Positions 55,758 through 64,000 are shown, counted from the stretch's first letter. The stretch is 64,000 nucleotides of DNA from Puniceibacterium confluentis (GCF_007923445.1 NZ_VOJI01000001.1:372001-436000), one strand, 5' to 3'. Program-made: numbers and translations. Notes: generated from the letters alone by a model not told the origin.

Positions 55758-56325
55758 GACCGGGCAGCCGCGAAACGGCCGGGTGATCCTGCTCAACAAG
55801 CCCTTTGGGGTTCTGTCGCAGTTCACCGACAAGGGGACCGCGGGCAGTGCGCGCGCGACCCTGTCAGATTATGTCGCGGTGCCGGGGGTGTACCCGGCGG
55901 GACGACTGGACCGCGACAGCGAGGGATTGTTGGTGCTCACCGACGACGGACCGTTGCAGGCACGGATCGCCAACCCGAGGTTCAAACTGGAAAAGACGTA
56001 TCTGGTCCAGGTCGAAGGCGTGGCTTCGGACCCGCAGCTCGAGGATCTGCGGCGCGGGGTCACGCTGAAAGACGGGCCGACCCGGCCTGCGCGGGTGGCC
56101 CGGATCGCGCCTCCGGATCTGTGGCCGCGCCAGCCGCCGGTGCGGTTTCGCAAATCGGTGCCGGATTGCTGGCTGGAGATCACGATATCAGAGGGCCGCA
56201 ACCGGCAGGTCCGGCGCATGACGGCGCATGTGGGGCTTCCCTGTCTGCGGCTGGTGCGCTGGTCGGTCGGAACATGGACTCTGGACGGGATCCCGCCCGG
56301 GACGTGGATTGACGGGACGCTCTGA
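55750..56325 (+). CDS. rluE: 23S rRNA pseudouridine-2457 synthase RluE-type
   Basis: A 191-residue pseudouridine synthase without an S4 domain. It opens VILLNKPFGVLSQFTD, has the nucleophile in GRLDRDSEG (Asp54), KTYLVQVEG and the GRNRQVRRMTAHVG motif, as in RluE (about 217 residues in E. coli). ATG 55750 lies inside the end of tadA. The frame reading upstream from there to 55597 is a shadow of tadA and is rejected. Confidence 0.93.
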   Translation: MRKTGQPRNGRVILLNKPFGVLSQFTDKGTAGSARATLSDYVAVPGVYPAGRLDRDSEGLLVLTDDGPLQARIANPRFKLEKTYLVQVEGVASDPQLEDLRRGVTLKDGPTRPARVARIAPPDLWPRQPPVRFRKSVPDCWLEITISEGRNRQVRRMTAHVGLPCLRLVRWSVGTWTLDGIPPGTWIDGTL

Positions 56326-56448
56326 GGCGTTTGAGGCTGCATAACGCGCAGACGGCTGCATAGGCGGCAGTCCGCCCCCGTCCGGCCTGCCGTCCCCGCC
56401 CCCGAGGAGATTCTGACCCCGGCGTGACATCCCTGTGTTTCAGGCGTC

Positions 56449-56476
56449 TCCGGGGTCAAATATCCCCGCCGGAGGC
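56449..56476 (-). repeat. Extragenic GC-stem/TATTT element, copy E
   Basis: On the minus strand it reads GCCTCCGGCGGGGATATTT then GACCCCGGA, identical to copy B through TATTT. It lies 39 bases after the hemF stop in hemF orientation. CGGGG and CCCCG, and CTCCG and CGGAG, can pair, so it can fold into a hairpin around the AT core. Confidence 0.8.
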
Positions 56477-56514
56477 AGGCGCCGTGCTGGCCGGGCGGCA
56501 AGGTCAGGGGTGGG

Positions 56515-57408
56515 TCAGACCCATTTGGCCAGCGGCGGAAGGCTCATCAACACGGCATTGGCGTCATGCCCGGTTTCGAGACCGAACTTGGTGCCCCGGT
56601 CATAGACAAGGTTGTATTCGGCATAGAGGCCGCGATGAACCAGTTGCGTGTCCTTGTCCGTGCTGTCCCAAGGGGTGGTGCGGCGCCTTTCCACCAGCGG
56701 CAGATAGGCGGGCAGGAACGCCCGGCCGATGTCCTGCGTCAGGGCAAAGTCCGCTTCCCAGTTGCCGGTGCAGTGATCGTCCATGAAGATACCCCCCACA
56801 CCCCGGGCACGATTGCGGTGCGGGATGTAGAAATATTCATCGGCCCAAGCCTTGAGCTTCGGGTAATGGGAGGGTCCGTGCGGATCAAGATGCGCCTGCT
56901 GGGTGGCATGGAAGTGGGCGGTGTCCTCGGCATATTCGATGCAGGGGTTCAGATCGGATCCGCCGCCGAACCACCAGGCATGCGGCGTCCAGAACATCCG
57001 GGTGTTCATGTGCACCGCCGGGGCATGCGGGTTCTGCATGTGGGCCACCAGCGAGATGCCGCTGGCCCAGAACCTCGGGTCATCCGACATGCCGGGAATG
57101 CCCTTGCGCGCGGCCATTGCGGCCTGCGCGCGCGGAGCAAGCGTGCCGTACACGGTCGAAACATTGACGCCGACCTTTTCGAACACCCTCCCGCCCCGCA
57201 TCACGCTCATCAATCCGCCGCCCGCGTCCGAGCCGTCGTCCGAGCCGCGCCGGGTTTCGGTGACTTCAAACGTGCCGGGGGCGCTGTCCGAAAGCGGGCC
57301 GTCAGAGTGGCTGGTTTCAAGCCCTTCAAAAGCGGCGACGATCTGGTCGCGCAATGTCCGGAACCAGTCGGCGGCGCGGATCTTTTGAGAGGCGAAGTCT
57401 TCGGTCAT
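56515..57408 (-). CDS. hemF: Oxygen-dependent coproporphyrinogen III oxidase
   Basis: A 297-residue haem-synthesis enzyme that needs molecular oxygen. Segments SGISLVAHMQNPHAPAVHMN-like, WWFGGGSDLNP, HHxxxK-type FHATQQAHLDPHG and YAEYNLVYDRGTKFGLETG are hallmarks. ATG 57408 has AGGA seven bases upstream and matches family start MTEDFASQKIRAADW; an alternative at 57471 would add 21 basic residues. Presence of HemF indicates aerobic haem synthesis. Confidence 0.97.
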   Translation of the reverse strand: MTEDFASQKIRAADWFRTLRDQIVAAFEGLETSHSDGPLSDSAPGTFEVTETRRGSDDGSDAGGGLMSVMRGGRVFEKVGVNVSTVYGTLAPRAQAAMAARKGIPGMSDDPRFWASGISLVAHMQNPHAPAVHMNTRMFWTPHAWWFGGGSDLNPCIEYAEDTAHFHATQQAHLDPHGPSHYPKLKAWADEYFYIPHRNRARGVGGIFMDDHCTGNWEADFALTQDIGRAFLPAYLPLVERRRTTPWDSTDKDTQLVHRGLYAEYNLVYDRGTKFGLETGHDANAVLMSLPPLAKWV

Positions 57409-57598
57409 GGCACTGTCCTGTCTTGGTGACGCCGGTTTAGGGCGTTTCGCTATGGATTTGAAGAAGTCCATATCCGGCTCGGACGCGGGACTCCTTGATC
57501 TGGGACAAGTGCGCCGCATCAGCCGTCCGCGGGCAGACGTTTTGCAGCGATGTCGATCGGCTTCGGGCACCGCATGCACCGGGCTGAGGTCCGTCGTG

Positions 57599-58399
57599 TC
57601 AGTGAGCCGGTGCGGCAACCGGATCAAGAAGGGTGCGGCCGCCGTCGATCGTCATGATCTGCCCGGTCATGAAGTTGGCACCCTCGGAGGCGAGGAACTG
57701 CACCGCCTCGGCCAGCTCACCCGGCGAGGCGATGCGGCCCAATGGCGTGTGACTTTCAATGTCTTCGCGGTATTCGCCATGGTCCTTCAGCGCCGCCTTG
57801 AGGCTGGCGGACATGACCGAACCAAAGGCCAGCGCATTGACCCGGATCCGGTGCGGAGCCAGCGACACCGCCAGCGAGCGGGTCATCTGGTCCAGTGCTG
57901 CACAGGAGACGGAATAGGCCAGCAGGTCGGGATGTGTGCGCCGCGCGGCAATCGAGCTGAGGTTGACGATGGCGCCGATCTGGCCTTCGGGCTGATCTCC
58001 GGCCTGTTTGATCATCCGGCGCGCCACCACCTGGCTGAGGCGCAGTGCCGTCATCAGGTTCTGGCCAAGCAGGGCGTCGACCGAGGTGTCCTCGACATCC
58101 AGCGGGTCGGTGGCGGTCATCTGGCGGCTGCCGTTCACCAGGATGTCGACCCGGTCATAGGCATCCAATGTGGCCGACAGGAGGTTGGCAAGGGTCAGTC
58201 GCTCGCGCAGGTCGCCGGCAAAGTAGCGCATGTTGCCGTCCTCGCGGATCTCGCCGACCTCTTTGCACAGGCGGGTTTCGTCCATGTCGGCGAACATCAC
58301 GTTGGCACCGCGCTGGGCAAAATGCCGGGCAATGGCGAGGCCGACACCGTTCGCGGCGCCGGTAACGATGGCGGTCTTGCCTTCGATCGAGAATGACAT
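57599..58399 (-). CDS. SDR-family protein with altered catalytic site
   Basis: A 266-residue Rossmann-fold protein of the short-chain dehydrogenase family. The nucleotide motif TGAANGVG (13-20), Asn114 and the Ser in VNLSS (Ser148/149) are present. However, the YxxxK motif reads YSVSC: Tyr162 is kept but the catalytic lysine is Cys166 (codon TGT). The NNAG motif is also altered (VNGS at 88-91). Such a protein may bind NAD(P) without normal oxidoreductase activity. The start 58399 is taken from family alignment; ribosome site is weak. Confidence 0.88.
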   Translation of the reverse strand: MSFSIEGKTAIVTGAANGVGLAIARHFAQRGANVMFADMDETRLCKEVGEIREDGNMRYFAGDLRERLTLANLLSATLDAYDRVDILVNGSRQMTATDPLDVEDTSVDALLGQNLMTALRLSQVVARRMIKQAGDQPEGQIGAIVNLSSIAARRTHPDLLAYSVSCAALDQMTRSLAVSLAPHRIRVNALAFGSVMSASLKAALKDHGEYREDIESHTPLGRIASPGELAEAVQFLASEGANFMTGQIMTIDGGRTLLDPVAAPAH

Positions 58400-58446
58400 T
58401 GAAGAGGCGGCCTTGCGCTGTTGTGCTGGCGGGAACCTAACCCAGT

Positions 58447-59439
58447 TCAGCGCCGGGGGCGAGAGGGGCGTTGGGCATGGAACAGTTTGAAGCGCCCGTC
58501 GCCGCCCACTTCGCTGACCTCCCCAAAGAGTTCCGCCAGCGTGGTTTCGTAGGGCAGGTGCCTGTTGGCCACCATCCACAGATGTCCGGCGGGTTTGAGC
58601 GCCCGGGCCGCAGCGGCGATAAACGCCTGACCCAGCGCCGGATCGGCATTGCGCGTCGTGTGGAACGGCGGGTTCATCACCACCGTGTCGAGCCGTTCCG
58701 GCGAGGTCCAGCCCGGCACATCGGCCCAGTAGAATTTCGCGCGCGGGTCCTCGAGGTTGGCGCGGGCACAGCTGAGCGCGGTGTGATCCGCCTCGACCAC
58801 ATGCAGCACGGCGATCTCGGGGCGTTGGAGAATCCGCGCCGAAAGATACCCCCAGCCGGCGCCGAAGTCAGCGACGCTCTGGCCCAGCTTGGCGGGCAGG
58901 GCGTCGGCGAGCGCGGCCGAGGCCGGGTCGATGCCATCAGCCGAGAACACGCCGGGCGCGGTGAGGTAGCCGTCCGTGATGCGTCCGGGTCCGGGGCTGG
59001 TCCAGTCTGCAAAGGCCTCCGAGGCGGGGAACCAGAGCGCCTTGCCATGCGCCTTCGAGACCTGGCCGCGGACGTCGGCCCGGGTGCGGCAGGCCTTGAG
59101 CATCGGTTCGATCCCGTCGGTCTTGAGCCCGTCGACATAGAGTGTGCCGCCCGGCGTGGCGGCGCAGGCGGCTGCGACCATCGCCTGACCCTGCGTGCGG
59201 ACGCGCGGCAGGAAGACGATCGACATGGCATAGGGACCGGCGGGTTCGGTCACGCAGTCGAACCCGCGCGCGGCGAGCGCATCATGGTCGGGGCGAAAGG
59301 TCTGGATCACCTGACAGCGGTCGACCGGCAGGGCCGACAGGTCATGATCGGCAGTCGCGCCGAACAGCGCGATGGTGCCTTCGGACGGCAGGGAAAGGCT
59401 GCCGTCGTCGAGGCAAGTGGTCAGTCGGGATGTGGCCAT
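58447..59439 (-). CDS. RsmC-like class I SAM methyltransferase
   Basis: A 330-residue methyltransferase with the RsmC layout: a degenerate N-terminal half (residues 1-165) and a catalytic C-terminal half with SAM loop VADFGAGWGYLS and the NPPF motif (VVMNPPFHTTR) of N2-guanine methyltransferases. RsmC makes m2G1207 in 16S rRNA. The start is ATG 59439; a longer frame to 59514 is not supported. It is 25 bases downstream of clpS on the same strand. Confidence 0.9.
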   Translation of the reverse strand: MATSRLTTCLDDGSLSLPSEGTIALFGATADHDLSALPVDRCQVIQTFRPDHDALAARGFDCVTEPAGPYAMSIVFLPRVRTQGQAMVAAACAATPGGTLYVDGLKTDGIEPMLKACRTRADVRGQVSKAHGKALWFPASEAFADWTSPGPGRITDGYLTAPGVFSADGIDPASAALADALPAKLGQSVADFGAGWGYLSARILQRPEIAVLHVVEADHTALSCARANLEDPRAKFYWADVPGWTSPERLDTVVMNPPFHTTRNADPALGQAFIAAAARALKPAGHLWMVANRHLPYETTLAELFGEVSEVGGDGRFKLFHAQRPSRPRR

Positions 59440-59464
59440 GGCAATTATGTCGCGCGCAGGCGCG

Positions 59465-59857
59465 TTATTCCTTTTCCATCGTGCATTGCAGCGGATGTTG
59501 ATGGCGGCGGGCAAAATCCATCACCTGGCCAACCTTGGTTTCGGCGATCTCGTGGCTGAAGACCCCCACGACGGCGACGCCCTTCTTGTGCACCGTCAGC
59601 ATGATTTCAAAGGCCTGGGCGTGGGTCATGCCAAAGAACCGTTCCAGCACGTGCACGACAAATTCCATCGGCGTGTAATCGTCATTCAGCAGCAGCACCT
59701 TGTACAGCGGCGGGCGCTTGGTCTTGGGCTTGGCCTCGACAACCACGTCCACATCATGCGCGTCACCCGGCGGGGGCTTCGCGTCTTTGCTCATGAAGAA
59801 ATCTGCAAAGGACGGTCCGTGGGTCATGACGCTCGATCTGGTTTGCGGTGTCAGCAT
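59465..59857 (-). CDS. clpS: ATP-dependent Clp protease adaptor ClpS
   Basis: A 130-residue N-end-rule adaptor that feeds substrates with bulky N-terminal residues to ClpAP. The core [22 protein letters not shown] and the [12 protein letters not shown]-like segment are diagnostic, including the NDDxTxxEFV ligand pocket. AGGAG six bases before ATG 59857 decides for the long start with a ~30-residue disordered leader, instead of ATGs at 59827 and 59794 that lack a ribosome site. ClpA is not in the window. Confidence 0.94.
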   Translation of the reverse strand: MLTPQTRSSVMTHGPSFADFFMSKDAKPPPGDAHDVDVVVEAKPKTKRPPLYKVLLLNDDYTPMEFVVHVLERFFGMTHAQAFEIMLTVHKKGVAVVGVFSHEIAETKVGQVMDFARRHQHPLQCTMEKE

Positions 59858-59920
59858 AGGTTCTCCTATATAACCTCTCGTGGCTCATAGAAAAGGGCCG
59901 AGAGGCAAGGCAGGGAAACT

Positions 59921-60619
59921 ATGACCCGGAATCTGCAAACAATCGGTTTCGACGCGGATGACACGCTTTGGCACAACGAGCGGTTTTTCAAGCTTACGCA
60001 GGCGCGCTTTGCGGAGCTTCTGGCCGACCACGCCGACTGCGAGACACTGGACGCGCGGCTGCTCGATTCCGAACGGCGCAATATCGGCCACTACGGATTC
60101 GGCGTGAAGGGGTTTGTCCTGTCGATGATCGAGACGGCGATCGAAGTGACCGGGGGAAAGGTGCCTGCCAGCGTCATCTCCGAGCTGCTGAACGCCGGGC
60201 AAGAGTTGCTGGCGCACCCGCTAGAGTTGTTGCCGCATGCCGAGGATACGGTGCGGGCCATGGCGGAAAGCCACCACATCGTTCTGATCACCAAGGGTGA
60301 CCTGCTGCACCAGGAGCGCAAGCTGGCGCAGTCAGGGCTTGGCGATCTGTTCGACGCGGTCGAAATCGTGTCCGACAAGACGGCGCAGACCTATGCCCGC
60401 ATCTTCGGAGCCACGCCCGGGGGCACCGCCGGGGCGATGATGGTCGGAAATTCCATGAAATCCGATGTTGTCCCTGCCATCGAGGCAGGCGGCTGGGGGG
60501 TCTTTGTCCCGCAGGAACTGGCCTGGGGCCTGGAGCACGCGGATGCCCCCGAATCCGCCCGATTCCGGGTTCTGGACGATCTGGGCGGACTGGCGAATCT
60601 TGTGTGCGAAATCGGCTGA
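59921..60619 (+). CDS. HAD-superfamily hydrolase
   Basis: A 232-residue phosphatase-like protein. Motif I is GFDADDTLWH (nucleophile Asp11, Asp13), motif II ends in LITKG, the motif III lysine is in VSDKT and motif IV is GNSMKSD, with Asn replacing the first Asp as in some subfamilies. It is divergent from clpS over 63 bases. Substrate cannot be told from context. Confidence 0.9.
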   Translation: MTRNLQTIGFDADDTLWHNERFFKLTQARFAELLADHADCETLDARLLDSERRNIGHYGFGVKGFVLSMIETAIEVTGGKVPASVISELLNAGQELLAHPLELLPHAEDTVRAMAESHHIVLITKGDLLHQERKLAQSGLGDLFDAVEIVSDKTAQTYARIFGATPGGTAGAMMVGNSMKSDVVPAIEAGGWGVFVPQELAWGLEHADAPESARFRVLDDLGGLANLVCEIG

Positions 60620-60828
60620 GTCAGCGCCATAATGCTGCCACAATCGCTGGTCTAGCGTCAGATGCCGAGTCGGGCGCTAGATGTGGTTGACCGCCCGGCA
60701 CTAAATCTGGATTCATTAACTGAATGAAGGGTTTATCCGCGGCAATTGATGTGCTACCTTTTCTGTAATCAACTATAAAAAAGCTCACCGAAACATCGGG
60801 AGCTCGAGGCAGCAGAAGGCGACATATC

Positions 60829-62322
60829 GTGACGGGACGGCGTAGGCAGCCGGGCCGAATTGGCCTGTATTTCATCACCTTTCTCTGGTTGGTACTTTTG
60901 GTGCCGTTCAGCGCTTGGGCCGCGCCATACGCGGCGTTTGTCATGGACGCGCGCACTGGCGAGGTGATGCATTCCGAGAACGCCGAAGCCCGGTTGCATC
61001 CGGCGTCGCTGACCAAGATGATGACGCTGTATATTGCCTTCCAGGCGGTCGAACACGGCGAAATCAGCATGGACACCGATGTCACCATCTCGCGCCACGC
61101 CGCGTCGGAGCCGCCTTCGAAACTGGGGTTGCGGCCCGGGCAGAAGATCAAGCTGCGCTACCTGATCCGCGCTGCGGCGGTGAAGTCCGCGAATGATGCC
61201 GCTACCGCAATAGGCGAGGCGATCTCGGGATCCGAAGCGGCTTTTGCCCGCCGGATGAACCGCACGGCTAAGCAACTGGGCATGATGCGCACGACCTTCA
61301 AGAACGCCCATGGCCTGACCGAAGAGGGCCATCTTTCGACGGCACATGACATGTCGATCCTGGGCCGTCACGTGATCTATGACTACCCGGAATACTACAA
61401 TCTGTTCTCGCGTCAGACCGCAGATGCCGGGGTCACGACCGTCTCGCATACCAACCGCCGACTGCTGCAAAGCTATGCCGGGGCGGACGGCATCAAGACG
61501 GGCTACACCAGTGCTGCGGGCTTCAATCTTACCGCCTCGGCCGAACGCGGCGGCGAACGGATTATCGCCACGGTATTCGGCGGCCGGTCCACGGCGTCCC
61601 GCAATGCGCAGGTGGCGGAATTGCTGGACCTCGGTTTCAAGAAGGCGCCAAGCCGCGTCGCCTTTCGAGCCCCCGGAAAGCCGCCCTACGAGGGGCGCGG
61701 CGATGTCGACGTGATGGTTGCGCAAACCTCGGATCCCATGCCCGGGACCCGGGGAAAATCGATTCGCATCGCCTCCTCCGCCGTCACCCAAAGCCTGCGC
61801 CCGGTGGCACGCGCCGCCAACGCTCCTGTCCCGGGGCTGCTGGTGGCGGAAGTGCGTACCGATATCGAGTCGATACTGGAGGCGGTACAGAACGTCTCGA
61901 GCGCGCCGGTCACCGCGCCGACGGTGCCTGTGGCGCAGCCCGAAGCGGTGCAGGTTGCAGCGGTTGCGCCCGCCGCTTCGATCAAGCCGGTGCGGCGGCC
62001 CGCGGAACTGGTTCTCGCCAGCGCCGGAGCCGTGCAGGCGCCCAAGGTGGAAGCCGAAGTGGTCGAGCGGATCTCGACCTCGGGGGGGCGTCACTGGGGC
62101 GTCAATGTCGGGCGTTATCCCAGCAAGTATGCCGCCGAAAAGGTGCTGTTGCAGACGGCCCTGGCCGAGATGTCGACACTGGACGGATCCCTGCGCAAAG
62201 TCGTCAACCGCAAGGGCGGGTTTGATGCAAACTTCATGGGGCTGAGCCGCGAGATGGCCGACCTGGCCTGCCGCCGGTTGCAGGCGCGTCAGGTGACCTG
62301 CTTCATGATCGGGCCGAGCTGA
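60829..62322 (+). CDS. D-alanyl-D-alanine carboxypeptidase (PBP5/6 type) with C-terminal SPOR-like domain
   Basis: A 497-residue periplasmic low-molecular-weight penicillin-binding protein that trims pentapeptide stems of peptidoglycan. The signal peptide covers residues 1-31. Catalytic motifs: SLTK (Ser60, Lys63), SAN (120-122) and KTG (223-225). A long Ala/Val/Pro-rich linker (about 320-410) leads to a SPOR-like tail with WGVNVGRYPSKYAAEKVLL, which would bind denuded septal glycan. The start is GTG 60829 with AGAAGG upstream. A terminator follows. Confidence 0.93.
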   Translation: MTGRRRQPGRIGLYFITFLWLVLLVPFSAWAAPYAAFVMDARTGEVMHSENAEARLHPASLTKMMTLYIAFQAVEHGEISMDTDVTISRHAASEPPSKLGLRPGQKIKLRYLIRAAAVKSANDAATAIGEAISGSEAAFARRMNRTAKQLGMMRTTFKNAHGLTEEGHLSTAHDMSILGRHVIYDYPEYYNLFSRQTADAGVTTVSHTNRRLLQSYAGADGIKTGYTSAAGFNLTASAERGGERIIATVFGGRSTASRNAQVAELLDLGFKKAPSRVAFRAPGKPPYEGRGDVDVMVAQTSDPMPGTRGKSIRIASSAVTQSLRPVARAANAPVPGLLVAEVRTDIESILEAVQNVSSAPVTAPTVPVAQPEAVQVAAVAPAASIKPVRRPAELVLASAGAVQAPKVEAEVVERISTSGGRHWGVNVGRYPSKYAAEKVLLQTALAEMSTLDGSLRKVVNRKGGFDANFMGLSREMADLACRRLQARQVTCFMIGPS

Positions 62323-62372
62323 TCCGGCCTGCCGGCCCGGACCACGCAATCCAGGTTTCAGGACACAGACAG

Positions 62373-62405
62373 GCACCGGCGACGTAGTTCGCCGGTGCTT
62401 TTTTT
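62373..62405 (+). terminator. Intrinsic terminator of the carboxypeptidase gene
   Basis: Perfect ten-base stem GCACCGGCGA/TCGCCGGTGC with a six-base loop and seven Ts, 50 bases after the stop. Confidence 0.94.
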
Positions 62406-62459
62406 GCGCTCACCCGTTATCGGGCCGCAAACGTCCGCCAAAAAGTTGCCTGCCGCGGC

Positions 62460-63335
62460 TTAGCCAGTGCGGGCTTCGCGTCGCAGCCAGGTCACGAAAT
62501 CGCGCAGCGGCGGGCGCATCACACCCGGCGCCGTGACGATGTGATAGCCGTTTTCTTCGGTTTCCTCGAACAGCAGCCGCAAGCGGCCTGCGCGCAGATC
62601 CTCTTCGACGGAAACGCGGGTGCTGATGGCGATGCCCTGGCCGTTGCGGGCACCGTCGAGCACCAGGTTGCCGGGCACATGAATCACCCCCTTGGTGCGC
62701 AGACCGGTGACGGAGCGCCCGGCCAGCCAAAGCGTGCTTTCCGAGGTGCCAAGTTCCTGCAGCCAGGGAAAATCCAGCAGATCCTCGGGGCTCTCTGGTG
62801 TCAGGTCGCCGATCAGCGAGGGCGCGGCGACGACGACCACCGGAGATTGCACCAGAAGCTCGGCATCAAGCCCGGGCCAGTGGCCCATGCCAAAGCGCAG
62901 CGCCACGTCTATGCCGCCGGGCGCGGGGTTGGTGCGTTTCGGGCTGGGGTTGATCATGATGTCGATGCCGGGATGGGCGACGCGAAAGCTGGCCAGACGC
63001 GGCATCAGCCAGTGCGCGGCAAAGCTGGGGGTGGTGGCGACCTGCAGGGGGCGGTCGGCATCGGCGCCGGTCAGCGCCTCGATCACCTGAGAGATGCGCC
63101 CGAAGCCTTCGGTCAGAGTGTCGGCCAGTTGCAGGCCCTCGGGGGTGAGGCTGAGCGCGCGGGCCGACCGGTCTAGCAGGGCGACACCAAGGTGGGTTTC
63201 CAGGCTCCGCATCTGCTGGCTGATGGCGGCATGGCTGACGTTCAGCAACTGCCCCGCCCGGGTGACCGACCCGGTTTCGGCATAGGCGGCAAAGGCGCGC
63301 AGGGCGGACAGTGGCGGCAGGGTTGCCCAGTTCAT
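62460..63335 (-). CDS. LysR-family regulator, GcvA type
   Basis: A 291-residue regulator with an N-terminal winged helix (LSALRAFAAYAETGSVTRAGQ then NVSHAAISQQMRSLE) and a substrate-binding-like effector domain with the GcvA mark LATTPSFAAHWLMPRL-like near residue 95. It is divergent from two overlapping micro-genes, the usual arrangement for a LysR target. AGGGAG lies nine bases before ATG 63335. Effector unknown. Confidence 0.92.
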   Translation of the reverse strand: MNWATLPPLSALRAFAAYAETGSVTRAGQLLNVSHAAISQQMRSLETHLGVALLDRSARALSLTPEGLQLADTLTEGFGRISQVIEALTGADADRPLQVATTPSFAAHWLMPRLASFRVAHPGIDIMINPSPKRTNPAPGGIDVALRFGMGHWPGLDAELLVQSPVVVVAAPSLIGDLTPESPEDLLDFPWLQELGTSESTLWLAGRSVTGLRTKGVIHVPGNLVLDGARNGQGIAISTRVSVEEDLRAGRLRLLFEETEENGYHIVTAPGVMRPPLRDFVTWLRREARTG

Positions 63336-63435
63336 TGTGTAACTCTCCCTTACATGTCCGCAGATTTCCTGAGTCGCATTTATCCGCCCATGGCGCAATA
63401 TAGGATCATCAGAAACGCAAATCAGGAGAAGCGAA

Positions 63436-63564
63436 ATGTTGGCTCTACTTGCACGGACCTATCTTCGGGCGACTTATCAGCGCGGCGCGAACACCCCGAA
63501 GGGCGGCTATCGCTGGAGCGCGGACGACATGCGGCAGCGCTATGGCGGCTACCCCAATGACTGA
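63436..63564 (+). CDS. 42-residue micro-protein divergent from LysR gene
   Basis: A short frame starting seven bases after a strong ribosome site AGGAGA (63424-63429). The peptide begins LALLARTYLRATYQRG and has a Gly/Tyr/Arg-rich end (KGGYRWSADDMRQRYGG) with balanced composition, unlike chance frames around it. The last eight bases overlap the next micro-gene. Not a family I recognise. Confidence 0.6.
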   Translation: MLALLARTYLRATYQRGANTPKGGYRWSADDMRQRYGGYPND

Positions 63565-63691
63565 CCCGATCCAGTATCGCTCCGAAGTGGCCCTGCGGCT
63601 GGATCTGCGCCCGGACCGGACCATGCGCCGGGCCCGTTGGATGCCCTCGGAGCCTCGGGTCGTCAGACCCCGGCTTTGGGCCGCACGGTAA
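63557..63691 (+). CDS. 44-residue basic micro-protein overlapping the previous one
   Basis: Starts at an ATG inside the end of the previous micro-gene (ATGACTGA overlap), so it can be translated by re-initiation. The product opens MTDPIQYRSEVAL and then becomes very Arg-rich (RPDRTMRRARWMP, RPRLWAAR), which may be a nucleic-acid-binding tail or chance. No ribosome site of its own. Not recognised. Confidence 0.4.
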   Translation: MTDPIQYRSEVALRLDLRPDRTMRRARWMPSEPRVVRPRLWAAR

Positions 63692-63778
63692 AAAAACATG
63701 TGTGATCAAGCCTGACGCGCGCTGCGGGAGACCGGGGCGCGCGATTTCCTTTCCGGACAAGGGCGGAATTGGCCTGAC

Positions 63779-64000
63779 CTAGCCTGCCGGGGTCATCGCG
63801 GCGGCGATCAGCGTCCGGGTGTAGCCGGATTCCGGCGTATCATAGATCTGCTCGGCGGTGCCGTGTTCCACCACATCCCCCTGTTTCATCACGATCACCT
63901 GATGCGACATGGCGCGGATCACCTTGAGATCGTGGCTGATGAACAGATAGGCAAGGTTGTGCTTGCGTTGCAGGTCGCGCAGCAGGTTCACGATCTGCAC
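63779..64000 (-). CDS. Peptide ABC transporter ATP-binding protein (YejF-like), 3' part
   Basis: The last 73 residues of an ABC ATPase whose gene enters from beyond the window end. The H-loop is in YLFISHDLKVIRAM, followed by VIVMKQGDVVEHGTAEQIY and the TRTLIAAAM end, most like YejF, the double-domain ATPase of the peptide/microcin C importer YejABEF. The GTG at the window edge is an internal valine. Oligopeptide DppF/OppF types are the alternative. Confidence 0.85.
   Translation of the reverse strand: MQIVNLLRDLQRKHNLAYLFISHDLKVIRAMSHQVIVMKQGDVVEHGTAEQIYDTPESGYTRTLIAAAMTPAG

Noticed and set aside
60690-60800. Possible CtrA-type TTAAC half-site and TATAAA upstream of the carboxypeptidase gene
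   Set aside because: Only one half-site is present and no TTAA-N7-TTAAC spacing could be found.

Overview
The window is a high-GC, densely coded chromosomal segment of an alphaproteobacterium, most likely a member of the Rhodobacterales (Roseobacter/Rhodobacteraceae type). The support is the gene complement: Hsp20 followed by a DUF1150 gene, a CIRCE-controlled groESL, UbiK, a MidA-type methyltransferase between pgeF and lgt, hemF next to an SDR gene, a DUF2927 lipoprotein, a solo Hint-domain protein, and a short extragenic element of the kind scattered after genes in this group. There are no rRNA or tRNA genes, CRISPR arrays, transposases or phage genes that I can see. Most of the window looks like stable core chromosome.

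Layout. 1-15.8 kb: a 5'-truncated 1-Cys peroxiredoxin, DUF1097 membrane protein, Bcr/CflA-type MFS exporter, AstE/AspA-like deacylase, xthA, cnoX-like thioredoxin, LON-domain protein and Trm112-like protein (overlapping), truB, dut, a membrane-anchored HesA/MoeB/ThiF protein, an amino-acid ABC binding protein and permease with no adjacent ATPase, an M3 peptidase, a TraB/GumN protein and a DUF2161 nuclease-like protein. 16-31.4 kb: CIRCE-groES-groL with a UUCG-loop terminator, a DMT exporter, a secreted lipase-like hydrolase overlapping a lone phnM-like amidohydrolase, purEK, a DUF465 protein, Hsp20-DUF1150, cytochrome P460, trxB divergent from an Lrp regulator with an inverted repeat between them, a Hint protein, pgeF-midA-lgt (tightly overlapping) and ubiK. 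31.7-41 kb: a three-gene RND efflux operon with two different periplasmic adaptors behind a palindromic operator-like site, a single-PDZ HtrA protease, a two-component system and a GntR/FCD regulator. 41.3-47.4 kb: a PotABCD-type ABC transporter plus Asp/Glu (hydantoin) racemase operon divergent from the GntR gene, then dtd and a PfkB sugar kinase preceded by a LacI-type operator-like site.

47.5-54.2 kb is the most unusual part: eight minus-strand genes in a row. In order of transcription they are a 65-residue two-helix membrane protein, an XpaC-like protein, a 29-residue membrane peptide, a second XpaC-like protein, TelA, a DUF2927 lipoprotein, an SPFH protein with a C-terminal GYF domain, and a double zinc-ribbon protein with a C-terminal membrane helix. 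This resembles the Bacillus XpaC-YaaN (TelA) and YdjG-YdjI modules joined in one locus, and is my best candidate for a little-described envelope-stress system.

54.4-64 kb: rluB divergent from tadA-rluE, hemF, an SDR whose YxxxK catalytic lysine is a cysteine, an RsmC-like methyltransferase, clpS divergent from a HAD hydrolase, a D,D-carboxypeptidase with a SPOR-like tail, a GcvA-type LysR regulator divergent from two overlapping micro-genes, and the 3' end of a YejF-like peptide ABC ATPase that runs off the window.

Five copies of a short GC-stem plus TATTT element lie 25-70 bases after stop codons, always in the orientation of the upstream gene. All functional names rest on recognising family motifs by eye; no database search was run.
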